Assembly: GCA_009760855.2 (NCBI GenBank)
Contig: WPIO01000022.1
Location: 513,501 to 577,500 of the forward strand
Reading direction: 5' to 3'
Length of the DNA: 64,000 nt
From: Cristatella mucedo
Taxonomy: Eukaryota; Bryozoa; Phylactolaemata; Cristatellidae
Position numbers and translations under genes: made by a program. This document shows positions 1 through 12,399 of the stretch, piece by piece; the stretch's first letter is position 1; every line of letters begins with the position of its first letter. The notes under the pieces are model-generated. The model was not told the DNA's origin, did not search any database, and was given only the letters and a program-made list of their open reading frames with translations.

Positions 1-399
1 TCTACACTTAAATCAACATTTCCATTTCGATCTCTCACTGAGCTAAGACGTCAATCAGTATTGCACGTGTCATTAATAATTAGGTGAGTCGAGCGGTGAT
101 TTAAAAGTATCTGACGGTCAATTGTGTCAAATGTTGATGAGAGATTTAGGTTAACTAACATGGTTAACTCTAGATCCCGATTCAAACATGCTGGCAGGAT
201 CTGCTGAGCTGATACTGATGGTTTGGCTGATGGGCCACCACTCGTTCAGCTGGCTTGAATAAGAATGGTAGTAAGGAAACTAGACACAGGTTACTTACGT
301 TCTCGTGATCTTGTGTTGCCATTTTTATTAGTGCCCTATCTACAGCTGTTTTCTAACTAGCCTATATCTATAATAGGTGAGTTGCATCCATGCTGGCAT

Positions 400-605
400 C
401 AGGGGTTCAACACTCACTTTTAGGTCCCTTCATTCTCGCTCAGCCTACCAATCAGAACTATTCCCCACCTAGCTAGGCATTGTACCGCCTTTTCTGAATC
501 AACTCGTGTACCTACACTTTCGTAAGGAACCTCAAATCCTTTAGAGACCGTACCTTTAGTTCGTATGCTCCCAAAGCCTGGAACTCATTTCTGACTTGCA
601 TCATG
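400..605 (+). mobile_element. LINE A fragment (L2/CR1-like)
   Basis: Decayed copy of the end of the LINE A ORF: ttttaggtcccttcattctc, then tttagttcgtatgctcccaa and a following tggaactca, as in better copies. Frameshifts abolish the ORF. Confidence 0.6.
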
Positions 606-919
606 AACTTGACTTGATAAAATTATCGAGACTTTAGATATCCTTTCGTGGGGGTTATATCCTCAGGCCAAACAAAGTAGATGACATAATAGTCGCTTGG
701 ATCATGAACGTGTCAGATATATTAGACGGCTATCTGTTTTTAGTTACTGATTTTTAGGAGTGCTTATTTGTAGCATCCATAGGTGCAACCGCAGCCTTAG
801 CATCAAAAACCAAATGGATGGCTCCTGGGCTTGACTCAAGCAGGTTTCAAACTGTCAAACCTTTCTTTCCATCATCTTTCTCGACCATCTTTCTCCAACC
901 ATCTTTCTCGAGGGAGTCA

Positions 920-1195
920 GCAGCAACGACAACTACTTTCCTACTGCTGACTATGGCTCATCCTTTTCAGCGGTCCTGAGGTGCTACTTCTATGCTACTC
1001 ACTACCTCAACTGCTCTCCTGACTCTGCTATGCTTCCCACTTTCTCTTTGTTGCATGAGATGAAGTCTGTTGGCTACCGAATGCGTAACAAAAATTGCTC
1101 AGGCTGTGAGTGCGCTATACAAAACTCTCCTGCATAACACCCACGTGGTCTTTATGACTTTGTGTAGTTACAGACGGAGATAGATTACATGACGT
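920..1195 (+). mobile_element. LINE B 3' end (second L2/CR1-like family)
   Basis: Shares long stretches with 17640-17890: gctgactatggctcatcctt, gctactcactacctcaactg, tgttggctaccgaatgcgta, and the final agttacagacggagat with an ACATGA-type tail. Confidence 0.65.
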
Positions 1196-1199
1196 AATC

Positions 1200-2245
1200 A
1201 CTTCTTCATTCGCCCTCAGGTGAGACAATGAACCCGACAGAAAGTATCCAAAAGACTGCAAATCTTCTTCATGCCTCTATTTATGTGTGTACCAACAAAC
1301 TGGGAGCAATGTGGTCAGAAAGCAGAAACTCAAACGGGAGCATTTCGCATCGCTCTCGACATATTTCACATCGCTCTCGTGGATGTAAGTGAGCTCGCTA
1401 AAATTTGAGAAGCTGTATAATTCCTCAAGTCCCAGAGGGAGAAAAGATAAGATGTAATGGCCGGAAGAGACTGCACATTGGCAAAGCAAGGACAGCTCTG
1501 TTAATTAAGGAGAGAAAAGAGAACTAAAGAAAGGTTTCTCAGCTGCTTGGAATTAACCTTCGTAGATGCTACTATTTCGAGGTCCTTATGCAGGAGGGGC
1601 TGTGGGTGATGCGACCCGAAAACATGTGGGCCGGGCAAACACTCTCTCTACTTCTTCCGTGGAAACCGTGGAAACCTCGTGTGGCTACCAGCCTCGTGGC
1701 TTCCTTGCTCTCATAAGGCTACTCGTCTTCCTGCAGCAGGGGAGGGGGAGGGGACTGGGCTTATAGAGATGATGATTAGGGGCATGTCGGCAGAACCACT
1801 TTAATGCGTTTATCCAGACGAGGGTTGCCAGTTTTTTTGATGGGTCTAAAAAACCTATGGGATGGCATTATGCCGTGCAAGCAGGTGCATCGGTTTTATT
1901 TCAAACGTGCCTAGAGACCGTGCGAAGCATCGAGCCTTCGGCGTTATCGGGCTCTCTAGCAATGGAGTATGCCTAGTTAATTTTTTCGGGAAGGGTCAAA
2001 GAGCCTTTCATTGCAGATGGCGAGTTGTTTCCCCTATGAGGGGGCATCGGTTTGCTGCTTCGGTTGCTCCCAAATGGTGGCTTTCAGTTGCTGTTTAGAT
2101 CTGACCCAAAGAGGCTTCCGTACAACACAGCTTCGGTACAGTGCCACTCAAAAAGAAACGCTCTCTAAAAATGGGATATGGCCATCTTTTTTAGAGATTG
2201 CTATATGGCCCTTTCAGGCGATGCTCTTTGCAGTGCAGATTTGGT
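1200..2245. other. No recognised feature
   Basis: Mixed-composition DNA with only short unsupported ORFs. I recognise no gene or repeat family. It lies just upstream of the pseudogene fragment at 2250 and could hold more eroded sequence of it. Confidence 0.4.
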
Positions 2246-2249
2246 TCTG

Positions 2250-2600
2250 TTCCTTGAAAGGCTTATCAAACTAAAATTATTTCTCCGGACCACAGGTTAA
2301 GATCAATGAGTGAAAAATTCGCCAAGAAGCTGAACAGGCCGTAGAAAGCGTTTTGGAACAGTTTCGTTGCAGTGGGTCCAGCATTCTGGGCAATCACAAG
2401 GCTGAAATTTATGAGCAGCTAGTTCAGGCTGTCACAAAGAGCCATGTCAAATTGGGATACGAAATGTCCCTCATTCTATCATTGATGCTCGTCTTTAGTT
2501 TTATGGACTTTAAAAACGGTTTCCAAGACTGTAAAACGAAAACATTATAGGGGACTATGTGTTTACCGACTTCTTCGAAAACGTAATTTGCATTACAGCC
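2250..2600 (+). pseudogene. Fragment of an uncharacterised invertebrate protein family (C-terminal part)
   Basis: Across frames the translation follows a family I know only as uncharacterised, multi-copy proteins in many invertebrate genomes. Recognisable pieces are SGPQVKINE near 2283, AFWNSFVAV near 2347, LGNHKAEIYEQLVQ near 2390 and KLGYEMSL near 2450, then GDYVF near 2550. These correspond to the family order GPQI..., W-SF-VV-FLGN-KA-Y--LV and LG--MS. At least two frameshifts and an internal stop break it. No function is known. A copy of the N-terminal part of the same family lies at 57590-58190 on the other strand. Confidence 0.55.
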
Positions 2601-2704
2601 GGAATTCGAGAGCATTTTTTTGAACCCTTTTGATTGGTCATTTGTGTATGAATTCAGAGTAACTACATGGTAAAATAATTCGCTTGCTGTTCTTTTTGAC
2701 CAAA

Positions 2705-3913
2705 TCTAACTAAACTTTCACTTAACGACCACATAAGCTCCACTATTAAGCCCACCGACATTCAGCTACGCACCATCATAAAAATTCGAGCCCACTTTCA
2801 TGAGGAGACCTCAGTCAACCTTGTCCGTGCATTCGTGACAGTGATTGCCAGGCACAATCTAGGCTTTCACTTCTATGCAGATGACACTCAGTTGTACCTT
2901 TGCTTTGATCCCTCCCAACCCTCGAGCATGTCGAATTCTCTCAGCTTCCTTGCTGCATGTATAGATGACATCCGCCTATGGATAGCAGCAAACTTTCTTA
3001 AATTGAATGATGATTAAGCCAACTTACTAGTTATGGGCAAAACAGGTGTGATTCAAAAATTGAAAAGGTTAACGCTCGAAATCGGCTCTGCCAGCATATC
3101 TCCTGTTGAATCTGCACGAAATCTGGGTCCTTTTCCAATGCAACCTTTCATCAGACGACCACATAAGCATCACTGTCAAGTCTGCCTACTTTCAGCTATA
3201 ATAATAAGATAATACTAGCTGATTTAACTTTTTTTTGTATAGCGACAGAAGTGCCTTTACGGCTATCACCACTGCTTGTAGCAGCGATACAGAATCACCC
3301 ACCGCAGGATTCGAACCCACGACCTCGGGATCGAGGTTGTGAAAAGCAACCGCCTTACCTAGTGTGCCATCACGGGCTGATAACATTTCTAAAATTCGGG
3401 CTTCGTGAGACAAGGATACCACATCTAAAGTAGTCCATGCATTTGTGACATCCTGCCTCAACTTCTGTTACTCACTGCTTGCTGGTCTACCGGCCTGTGC
3501 AATCACACGCTTGCAGTTGGTTCGAAACTTCTCACTCACTTTCAGGTCCCTTCATTCTTTGGCTCCAGCCTACCTATCAGATCTATTCCCCCACCAGGTT
3601 AAGCATCGTACCACCCACTTTTCGGAATCTAATCCTTTACCTATACCTCGTCCGAACCTCAAATCCTTTCAAGACCCTGCTTTTAGTTCGTATGCTCCAC
3701 AAAGCCTGGAACTCACTTCCGACTTTTGTCACGATATCTGCTTACTTTACCACATTCAAAAAGAAACTGAAAACGCATCTATTTATCACCGCATTTAGTG
3801 ACTCCACGTTATTCGTCCTTTATGTGCTTGTGCGTGCTGATACTGTGCATGCTGCCACTAACCATACTTGGATGCTGAGCCTGGGCATGCCACGCCTATT
3901 ATTATCTTAATCG
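2705..3913 (+). mobile_element. LINE A copy, internally rearranged, with nested SINE2
   Basis: 2705-2838 encodes a downstream piece (ending LVRAFVT). Directly after it, 2839 resumes an upstream piece (VIARHNLGFHFYADDTQLYL, the reverse transcriptase YADD site), continuing to about 3197. A SINE2 interrupts it, and 3380-3913 carries the rest to the 3' UTR. Stops and frameshifts are present. Confidence 0.75.
3200..3380 (-). mobile_element. SINE2 (tRNA-derived), inserted in LINE A
   Basis: On the minus strand: head tggcacactaggtaaggcgg, B box gggttcgaatcctgcgg, body with gtggtgatagccgtaaaggc, and end ttaaatcagctagt. The host LINE resumes on both sides (ttcagctata / ataacatttctaaaat). Confidence 0.75.
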
Positions 3914-4574
3914 CATTGAGATAGGTTTGTGACTTAGGTGAATGTGCGGTTTCGGTGACTCGCAAGTTCACTAGCGTATCTCTTACGACGCAGAGCAGCA
4001 GTAGCAGCAGCTTTTGATGCAAGCAGCCGCCGACCAGGGGTCAGAGGTTAGGCAAGACAAATTGGATCCCTTGAGAGAGCAGTGGCCATTTTGTAATGCC
4101 TAGACCCCCTAAAACATCCTCTTGCGAAAGAAAGTTTAAATGGTTGGTTCAAACTGACGAGATATTTTTATTCCGTACATCAAAGTTCGTACAATATCGG
4201 GTCGGGGTGGTGGGAATTTTTGTAAGCTTTCCTTAGACGGATGCACATCGCTGAGATCAGGCAGTGGTCCAGCCTGCAGTGCTAAGCAACAGCAGCAGCA
4301 TCGAACGTACAAAGAGCCGGTTGGACTACAGATGAGCTTCATCAATCGATCCTGGGGAGGTTTTTAATGCTTTCAAACCTGGCACATAAGGCCGATAATG
4401 AATCCGCGTACCCGGTACAGCCCGAGGCTACCATTTCTCTGAACTTCGAAGGTGAAATGGTTTTCTGCCCCAACTAATCACAAAAGCATGTCTCCTGCCC
4501 TGTACTCGTGTGGCCCGAGCCAGAGTGCAGGCCCAAACGTTCCAAGGCGCACTGTCTCTTAGCGGTTATTGGCG

Positions 4575-4660
4575 TTGAGAATATAAGCGCCTAGAGAGAG
4601 ATTAAGTTCTCTGAGGGTGCTTTATCAAGTGAATTATTATTATTATTATTATTATTATAA
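4575..4660 (+). mobile_element. LINE A tail with (ATT)n
   Basis: aagcgcctagagagagatta and gagggtgctttatcaagtga followed by nine or so ATT units: the 3' terminus of LINE A. The body upstream is not recognisable. Confidence 0.65.
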
Positions 4661-4774
4661 GACAGTCCCGTGGCATAAGGTATGTTGATGGCATGGCATG
4701 AGGAATGTTGAGACAGAACGATTATTTCTTCTGACGCCTGGCCATAACTAGCTGTTCACTTGTACAAGTGGCTC

Positions 4775-4935
4775 ACTCTGGTTTGGCCCTGGGGTTAAGG
4801 TGCTCACTTTTAATGACCCCGAGGTCAAGGTGCTCACCTTTGTGGTCGTGGGCACGAGCTCTGCAGCCTATGCAAAGTGCCTAGGTAGAGATTGAGTTCT
4901 CTTAGGGTGCTATGCAGATGAATCGTATTTTTTTA
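4775..4935 (+). mobile_element. SINE1 copy
   Basis: tttggccctggggttaaggt head, duplicated gaggtcaaggtgctcac, ggtcgtgggcacgagct B box region, then tgcaaagtgcctaggtagag and gtgctatgcagatgaat tail. Confidence 0.65.
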
Positions 4936-5039
4936 TCACTGTGCAGCAGCCATCTTGTCATACTCTATCGGTTTCTGCTTGGTCTAACGGGACAATATTA
5001 TTCTGTGTTCCCTGTGCCAAAGCGACCTTGACAAGACGA

Positions 5040-5775
5040 AATCCCCAGCCTCGCTGTCAAGTCTGTCTGCTTTCAGCTACGCAACATTTGGGCTCTTTTA
5101 GATAATGATACCGTAGCCAAGTTAGTCAATGCAGTATCTCATCGCATGTCTTCCTGACTGTGCAATAGACCCCTTACATATCATGCAGAACTCGGCCACC
5201 AGGCTTTTCTGCCGTGAACATTGCAACTGCCACATTGCGCCAGATGTCTCTCTGATTCGCGAAAATTCGCCATCGAGCAGCACATCGCCAAGGTTCTGTC
5301 ACTCACCTTTGATTTCCCACATTCTCTTGCTTCGGCTTACGTATTTGAAATACTTACTCCTCAGGTTTCTCCTAATCCTACCAGCTTCTTTGACACCGGT
5401 TATCTAGCTGTGTGCCCCAAGTCTATCTCGAAAAAACACTTTGACTACCGTGCTTGATTCCAGTTTCTGTTTACACAAAGCCCGGAGCTCGGATCCCGAT
5501 TCACATCATGCCTCATCCTTCGACTTGTTAAAAGTGAATCTCAAAGTCTGCCTATTCCACGTAGGACTTACTCCACGTGAGTTTATCTTAACGTGACTAT
5601 GCTGGCTGCAATTGTGTATGCTCTCTATGATGCACTTATGCTTTAGGAAATTGTGCATGCTATTATCTATCATTAGCCAGTTTTTTATATTTTGCTTTCC
5701 AGCCTACATGAAGTGCCTAGAAAAAGATTTAGTTGTCTTTGGACACTAAGCAAATACACTATCGTTATTACTGTT
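5040..5775 (+). mobile_element. LINE A copy, heavily decayed
   Basis: tttcagctacgcaacattt, cgtagccaagttagtcaatg, tgccgtgaacattgcaactg and the tail tgaagtgcctagaaaaagat are in LINE A order with many gaps. Confidence 0.6.
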
Positions 5776-5779
5776 ATTC

Positions 5780-8027
5780 TGTGCACTTCTCCTGAAAAAA
5801 TTTCTTTGCACCTCTACTGTGAAGCGTCTTAGTAGCTCGGCGAGTCTCGTGGCAGGTGCTGTACAAGATCCTGTTGGTTGGGCCTTGTGTATGACCTTGA
5901 CTCCAAAGCTCAAAATATGTGCTCTAAGAAAACCATTGACATGGTAATTTCTTCACGAGTTCAGCCTTCCATCGAGTGTACTCAAATCGTCTGATCTGGC
6001 TCATATTCGTGAACTGGTTTGCAGACAATTTTTACCATCGAAGCTCATACTTTTTTGCTGTCAATGCAGCTGTTCTACTGGTTGGTTAGCTAGCTAGCTA
6101 GGTAGCTCCCTTCTCCACGGTTCCAAGACGAGCCGCTGACGTCCGAACTCTTGCCAACCTTGGCGAGGACATCGCTTAACCTTTCCCTTCAATGATATCT
6201 CTGGTGTATGAGGCCAGCCAAGCCCTTTTCTCAAACACATCTAACATGTCCAGAAACTGTATTGCATGTCAAGCTTGTGCATACATGGGATACGTGATGT
6301 ATTTTCAAGAAAATTGCCTTTACATTTTGTTACCTGACCTGAAGCTCCACCCCTACGACTGCTGACAAATATTTACGATTCCATATCAATACTGCTTTCT
6401 TGCTGCTGCTAAGTCAAACGGAATTGTGCCGTCAATGGTTTTCCCAACTCAACGTTAGTGCCTTCTTTCTGTAAAGCCCTTTCAAATTGCTGCCATTAGC
6501 GTGAGATTAAACCTTATTGACTGGCACGGCCTGGGGGATACTTTTCATTTTGGCATCTAACATCAACAAACAAATAAATCTGATTTTTTTGTAACGAGCG
6601 ACAACTAACAGATGAAAGTTGCAAATTGAGCCGCTTAGTGCTGTGTGCTTTGTAAGCTGCTTTTGGCACAGCAACTCCTCACTTTTCGGCTGGCCATGCT
6701 GCATCTCTGGTCGTTTACTGCAGTGGTCCATATGTCTCAGTGTGTATGATGATTCTTCACCTGTCATTCAGTTAGTAAGTCAGTGGGATGCCATGCATCT
6801 TAACTCGAAATTGTCACGAGGACCCCCCCCCCCATATGCAATATGCACGTTTAGCACTTAAGCTCCACTAGTCATTTATTCTGCCGAGGCTGCATTTGCT
6901 GCTGTCACTGCTGCAGTGAGTGGATGTGTTCTCGGCTGCCATTCTGATTTTGATGTCCAGAAACGTCAAGCTGAGCAGCCGAGATAGCAAATGCCTACTT
7001 GTCCCAATAGAAAAAAAAGCTCTGCCAAGCCTGTGGCTCTGATGTTATGAGAGATATACGGTATACCTTTAGAGATATACCTTTTCCTATCAGCCCACCG
7101 AAAACCTTAGGACCGTCACTGACTCGTATCGTTTAGTGGCACTTCCATGTGTCATTACATTTATGCTAGGATTGTGATGTTTCACAAGACGACCAACATG
7201 GAACCCGCGAATTGCTGTGACGAGGATCAGCTCATCCATGCTCTCTTGATTTGAAACGGACCGATTAGGCTGCTGCAAGATCAGGCGCATAAGGCATCCA
7301 GCTCCTCCCCAGCATGCTTCGTGGCATTAATGGCTGAGGGAAATCGAATCTTCTTGCTTGCATCGATTAGCGACTCCTCCTACTGTTGTCGATATATTAG
7401 TGACACTTCTACCTACCTATCATCGCCTAACCCCTCCATTTATAGGCCTTGTTGGTGACTCCGGAACGGCTGCAAGCACCCTAACGATGTTCAAGTAGAA
7501 CGTGTAGTGCACACACTCGTGTTAAACTCCTGAGCACCGCCTCGTCTACTGATATTACATGTTCGGCATACTGGCATTTTCGCTTATCGCACATCGGCCA
7601 AAGTCTTGCAAAGTCTTGCTGTCTGTTGCTCCAAAATGTATTGCCTGTATCATCTATTGCACAGTGGTAGTTAGCTCTAACTGAGATCTTGCTGGTCAGT
7701 TAGGATCCGACTTCGACCTCGGCCATCCGTTGTCTGAACATGTCTGGTGAGTGCAGCCCTGTAGGTCTTTCAAATCTAACTATTAGCTTTTCTTTATCAG
7801 GGCCCGTTTATAGCTTGGCCTCTAAATTATGTAGGGGTAAATAAATCATAAAGAATTAATGACAGGTCAAGGAATAATTGAAGCAACATTTAAATGTTTG
7901 CTTCCACGTACTTTATACAAGCACACACCATATACCCCATCATTATTTCAATATTGATCGTATGGAAAACGCTATCGAGTTTGCTTCGCCATTGTGATGC
8001 AATTGTGATCAAGCCTCGAATCGATTT
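5780..8027. other. No recognised gene or repeat
   Basis: About 2.2 kb of AT-leaning unique-looking sequence. ORFs are short and unsupported. A run of ten Cs lies at 6824-6833. I see nothing else. Confidence 0.4.
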
Positions 8028-8058
8028 AGAGATTCTCTCTCTCTCTCTCCTTCCCTCT

Positions 8059-8140
<82 letters not shown>

Positions 8141-8143
8141 GGC
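8028..8143 (+). repeat. (CT)n microsatellite
   Basis: About 115 bp of nearly pure CT. Confidence 0.95.
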
Positions 8144-8254
8144 TTCCTGGTTATGCCACTTCCTTTCAGCAGCCTGCCTATTCGACCTCTGTGTTCCTCC
8201 AGTTAGCTCCCGAACCATCCGTCCCTCAACATCCAGCATCACCATCAGCTATAT

Positions 8255-8995
8255 AACGTTGCTGAAATTCGGGCTTGCTTAGGCAGTGAGGCTGCAGCCA
8301 AATTAGTCCACGCATTTGTGACATGCCAGCTCGACTTCTGTAGCTCATTGCTTGCTTGCCCAATCAGGTGCCTACAGTTGGTGCAAAACTGCAGCTAGGC
8401 TTGTCTGTCGTGACTGTTGCAGCTGCCACATCATGCCACTACTTGCCGACCTCCAATGGCTCCCACTAGCAGCATTTCAATGCTCTTTAGTTCGTATGCT
8501 CACAAAGCTTGGAACTCCCTCCCGACTGATGTCACGATATCCTCTGACTCAACGACATTTAAAAAAAGAGTTGAAATAAACCTGTTTATCACATCACTTA
8601 GTGGGTCCTTATGATTCGTCCTTTGTTTGCTTGTGCATGCTGACACTGTGAATACTACCACTAACCTTATTTTGTTGACACAGTGCATGTCACCTCTAAC
8701 CATACTATGCTTGTTGACATTCTGCATGCTACCATTTAATTATGCTTCCTGTATTAAGTTTTCTGAGATTGCTATACAAATGTAGTTTTATTGTTATCTA
8801 GTCGCCTTCCATCTAAATCAGCTCACTCTTCGCACTAAATTAAAAAAATTGGTAATAGAACCTTCGGCTCCTGTGCACCAAAAGTCTAGGAGCTTGGCAC
8901 CAGTCCGTGGTTTTTGTATTCTCCTGCAGCCAGTTATAAAACGCCTGGATGGAGATTAAGTTCTCTCTAGCCGCTATAGAAATGGCTTAGTATTG
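8255..8995 (+). mobile_element. LINE A copy, partial
   Basis: ttgctgaaattcgggcttgc, ccaaattagtccacgcattt, tcgtgactgttgcagctgcc, then gggtccttatgattcgtcct and the tail gcctggatggagattaagtt. A mid-ORF deletion joins the cysteine-rich stretch to the C-terminal region. Confidence 0.7.
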
Positions 8996-9074
8996 GTACT
9001 GTAATAATTGATCTATAATCTGAGCGTCTTTACCTACAGAATCTCTGATCTAGGAATAGCTGCATAAGGCTAAT

Positions 9075-9435
9075 GGGCTCCCAAAGCCTGGAACTCCCTC
9101 CCGACCTGCGTCAGAACATCCCCTGACCTGCCCACATTTAAAAGGAACTTAAAAACACACCTATTTAGGACAGCATTTAATGGGTCCCTGTGATTCGTCC
9201 TTGATGTGCTTATGCGTGCTGACACTGTGCATGCTGCCACTAACCACATTTGCATGCTGACCCTCTGCATGTCACCCCTAACCATATTATTCATTTTGTT
9301 TATTTTTCAAGCATGATTTTACTTGCCATTCAATTGCATTTTTCCCTTTGCAGCAAATGTAAAGTGCCTAGAAAGAGATTAAGTTCTCTGAGGGTGCTTT
9401 ATCAAGTGCATTATTATTATTAGAATTATTATTGT
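9075..9435 (+). mobile_element. LINE A 3' end
   Basis: gctcccaaagcctggaactc, tgtgattcgtccttgatgtg, catgctgccactaaccacat, tail aaagtgcctagaaagagatt and ATT units. It is 5'-truncated and relatively well preserved. Confidence 0.75.
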
Positions 9436-10301
9436 TATCGGCTTCATGGCCCCCTTTTCCATAAGCAGCGACTGCATGCATGTTGTAACCCACAGCTCTC
9501 GCATACTCACCGAAACCCTGGTTTAGGCTACCATGGTCAGTGGGGAAATATAAGGTTGAGGAAAAGGTTAGTGGGCCTTTTTTTAAGAATTATTTATTAA
9601 TTTATTTAAAAAATAATTATTATTTATTAAGATAACCATTTCAACATGGCGCACGAAATTTTTCCCCTCGATCTTATAGATATTCATTTGATCCAGATAC
9701 ATTGTTTTGCATAAGGTTCTACTTAATACTAAAGGTGCCTAAGTAGACTGTCAGCACCCAGTGCAATGCTCCCGGTGCACTTCACTAGCATAATCACAGC
9801 ACGAGGCACCAATCCGCAGCCTTATTGGACACAGTAGAGCATGCAGTGGTGCTAGTTGCAGAGACCTGCTTGCAGCATTAACATAGTAAGCAACATCATC
9901 GCTATCAATTATGCTGACAAAGCTCGTCTGCACGGGGTCTACCGCTATTGGCACATAAACGAGGGGAAATTTAGGTAGCGGCCAAACGTTGCAATTTTCA
10001 AAGACGTAGATCTTAAGGTAGCTCAGTTTATATTCTTAGCCAATTTTCCTTAAAAATTTTCGACCACCACTAAGATTGTTTCTCGCGGTCTGGCGACCAG
10101 TGTAACTGGCACACATTAAAAATACAGACGCGATTATTGGCAGGGAATAAATTAATTTTGCAAATGCCTTTTTCTTGAAATTGGCCTCGTATTTTGTTAT
10201 GGCCACCTGGATGCAGTTTGATTTTGTGGCCACCGAGCTCTGTGTAGGTCTCTGGTTTCAGCTGGAGTCGACAACTATGTTATGCAAAACAAGACAGTTA
10301 G

Positions 10302-11600
10302 TAATAATAATAAGAATGCACTTGATAAAGCGCCCTCGGAGAACTCAATGTCTTTCTAGGCACTTTACATTTGCTGCAAAGGGAAACGCGATTGAATGGT
10401 GAGTTATATCACGCTTGATAAACATGAACAGCATGGTTAGGGGTGACATGCACAGGGTCAGCATGCAAATGTGGTTAGTGGCAGCATGCACAGTGTCAGC
10501 ATGCATAAGCACGTGAAGGACGAATCACAGGGACCCACTAAATGCTGTCTTAAATAGGTGTGCTTTTAAGTTCTTTTTAAATGTGGTCAAGTCAGGGGAT
10601 GTTCTGACGCAAGTCGGGAGGAAGTTCCAGGCTTTGGGAGCATACGAACTAAATGCACGGTCTCCAAAGGATTTCGAGGTTTATACGAGGTATCGGTAAA
10701 CAGTTGGTTTCCGAAAAGCAGGTGGTACGATGCTTGGCCTGGTGGGGGGAGTAGATCTGAGAGATAGGCTGGAGCCAAAGAATGAAGGGACCTAAAAGTG
10801 AGCGACAAGACCTTGAAGTCGATCCGTTGCTTGACTGGTAGCCAGTGCAAGTCGGCAAGAAGTGGTGTGATGTGGCAGTTGCGACGCTCACGACAGACAA
10901 GCCTAGCTGCAGACTTGTGCACTATCTGTAATCGCCTGATTGCACATGCCGGTAGGCCAGAGAGCAGTGAGTTGCAGAAATCAAGACGGGATGTTACAAA
11001 TGCATGGACCAACTTAGACGTGGTATCCATATCTAAACAAGCCCAAATTTTAGCAATGTTATGTAGCTGAAGGCAGGCAGCCTTGACAGTGGAGCTGATG
11101 TGATCGTCTAACGAGAGGTCACTTTGAAACATGACACCTAAATTTCGAGCTGATTCAACAAGAGATATGCTGGCAGAGCCAATTTTAAGAGTCAGCCTTT
11201 CCAATTTCTGAATCACGCTGGGTTTGCCCATAACTAGTAAGTTAGTTTTATCATCGTTTAGTTTTAGAAAATATGCTGCCATCCACGTGTGGATGTCATC
11301 AATACATGCAGCAAGTGAGTTGAGAGAATTCGAGGTGCTCGAAGGCTGGGAGGGGTCAACGTAAAGGTACAACTGAGTGTCATCCGCATAGAAGTGAATG
11401 CCTAGATTGTGCTTGGCAATCACTTCAGCAAGAGGGAGAGTATAAACCGTGAAAAGAACCGGACCTAGCACGGAGCCCTGAGGTACCCCATATTTCAGAG
11501 GTACCTCGGATGATCTTTGTCCATTCACATCAATACTCTGGAGTCTCCCACTGAGATAGGACCTGCTATGGTTTCCCGACCAAAATGGTCTTATCTGTTA
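10302..11600 (-). mobile_element. LINE A copy, best preserved in the window
   Basis: From the TTA run and antisense tail (gataaagcgccctcggagaa) through 3' UTR to the reverse transcriptase palm. It is truncated at about 11600 before the rest of the RT domain. It carries the longest intact LINE ORF here. Confidence 0.85.
10587..11528 (-). CDS. Reverse transcriptase C-terminal half, L2/CR1-like LINE
   Basis: 313 codons without interruption. It opens with GVPQGSVLGPVLFTVYTLPL (RT motif 4 region), then FYADDTQLYLYV with the catalytic YADD pair, LNDDKTNLLVMG, and the connection region ending with SRLDFCNSLLSGLPACAI and LHWLPVKQRIDFKVL. This is the fingerprint of non-LTR retrotransposon ORF2 of the L2/CR1 superfamily. 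The N-terminal endonuclease and first RT motifs are absent, so it cannot be an active element. The open frame suggests fairly recent insertion. Confidence 0.85.
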   Translation of the reverse strand: MNGQRSSEVPLKYGVPQGSVLGPVLFTVYTLPLAEVIAKHNLGIHFYADDTQLYLYVDPSQPSSTSNSLNSLAACIDDIHTWMAAYFLKLNDDKTNLLVMGKPSVIQKLERLTLKIGSASISLVESARNLGVMFQSDLSLDDHISSTVKAACLQLHNIAKIWACLDMDTTSKLVHAFVTSRLDFCNSLLSGLPACAIRRLQIVHKSAARLVCRERRNCHITPLLADLHWLPVKQRIDFKVLSLTFRSLHSLAPAYLSDLLPPPGQASYHLLFGNQLFTDTSYKPRNPLETVHLVRMLPKPGTSSRLASEHPLT

Positions 11601-11799
11601 GCCGGGTCTAATAATTTGAATATGATGACGTTCGAATATTCCTCCTTTGCTGGATCTCTTTAGAGGGTAGTTCTTTTTTAAATCCATGGATACTTTCTCA
11701 TACTTCAATTGTGACTGCAATCAGATATCATCGTACCTAGCTTTGTTGCTTGATGTCGACACCACCTGGGCAAATATCTGGTTATCCCTTTAAAGCGGA

Positions 11800-11940
11800 C
11801 TTTGTCATTCATATAGCTTCAGAACAACCTTAGCGGCTACAACTCCCGCCTGCAGTGAGCAACAAAGGATTGCCTGCTGAGGGACTCGAACCCATGACCT
11901 GGGTCGTGAAATGAATGCGTTTGACTCTGAGGTCAATATC
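11800..11940 (-). mobile_element. SINE2, decayed
   Basis: Antisense cactcgaacccatgacctgg-like B box region at 11880-11905 and the body aaccttagcggctacaactc. Ends are unclear. Confidence 0.5.
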
Positions 11941-12337
11941 CGGTTGCTAACACGTACAATATACTTGAAGGCAGCCCTGCTAAACGACCCGGCTTATATT
12001 TTAGCTCCTAAATACACACCAACCGTCGACCGGGGACTGACTGCCAGAAACAGGAGTTCTGCCTCCTTCCTGTAGCTATACCGAAATCTTTGGGTCTCGG
12101 ATCCAGTGCTCTCACCGATCGATATTTCACCGCTCTCCTTTATGTGTGTCAACGGAGGGCTGTAAAGCCTTGACTTTAAATTGCCACTTACGTGCTCGAG
12201 CCGAATCCAGGCATACTGCTCGAATGGATGTGTAATTACCAATTAGGGGCAAAGCTGCACTATTATGTCTGCTGTGGTCGGTCATCCTAGAGCGTATCGG
12301 TTGTACGACTTTCGCTAATTGAGCTTGTCATTTAAGT

Positions 12338-12339
12338 AT

Positions 12340-12398
<59 letters not shown>
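12338..12398 (+). repeat. (CA)n microsatellite
   Basis: About 29 CA units after tatacacg. Confidence 0.95.

Positions 12399-12399
<1 letters not shown>

Noticed and set aside
3290-3375. tRNA genes (B-box-like sequences here and at 25430, 45930, 57300)
   Set aside because: They lack a full cloverleaf and are followed by conserved SINE bodies; they are SINE heads.
7894-8256. Ser/Leu-rich ORFs over CT repeats (also at 23313-24097, 34688-34903, 42660-42987, 47625-48395)
   Set aside because: They are translations of (CT)n/(GA)n microsatellites; open frames there reflect the repeat, not coding.
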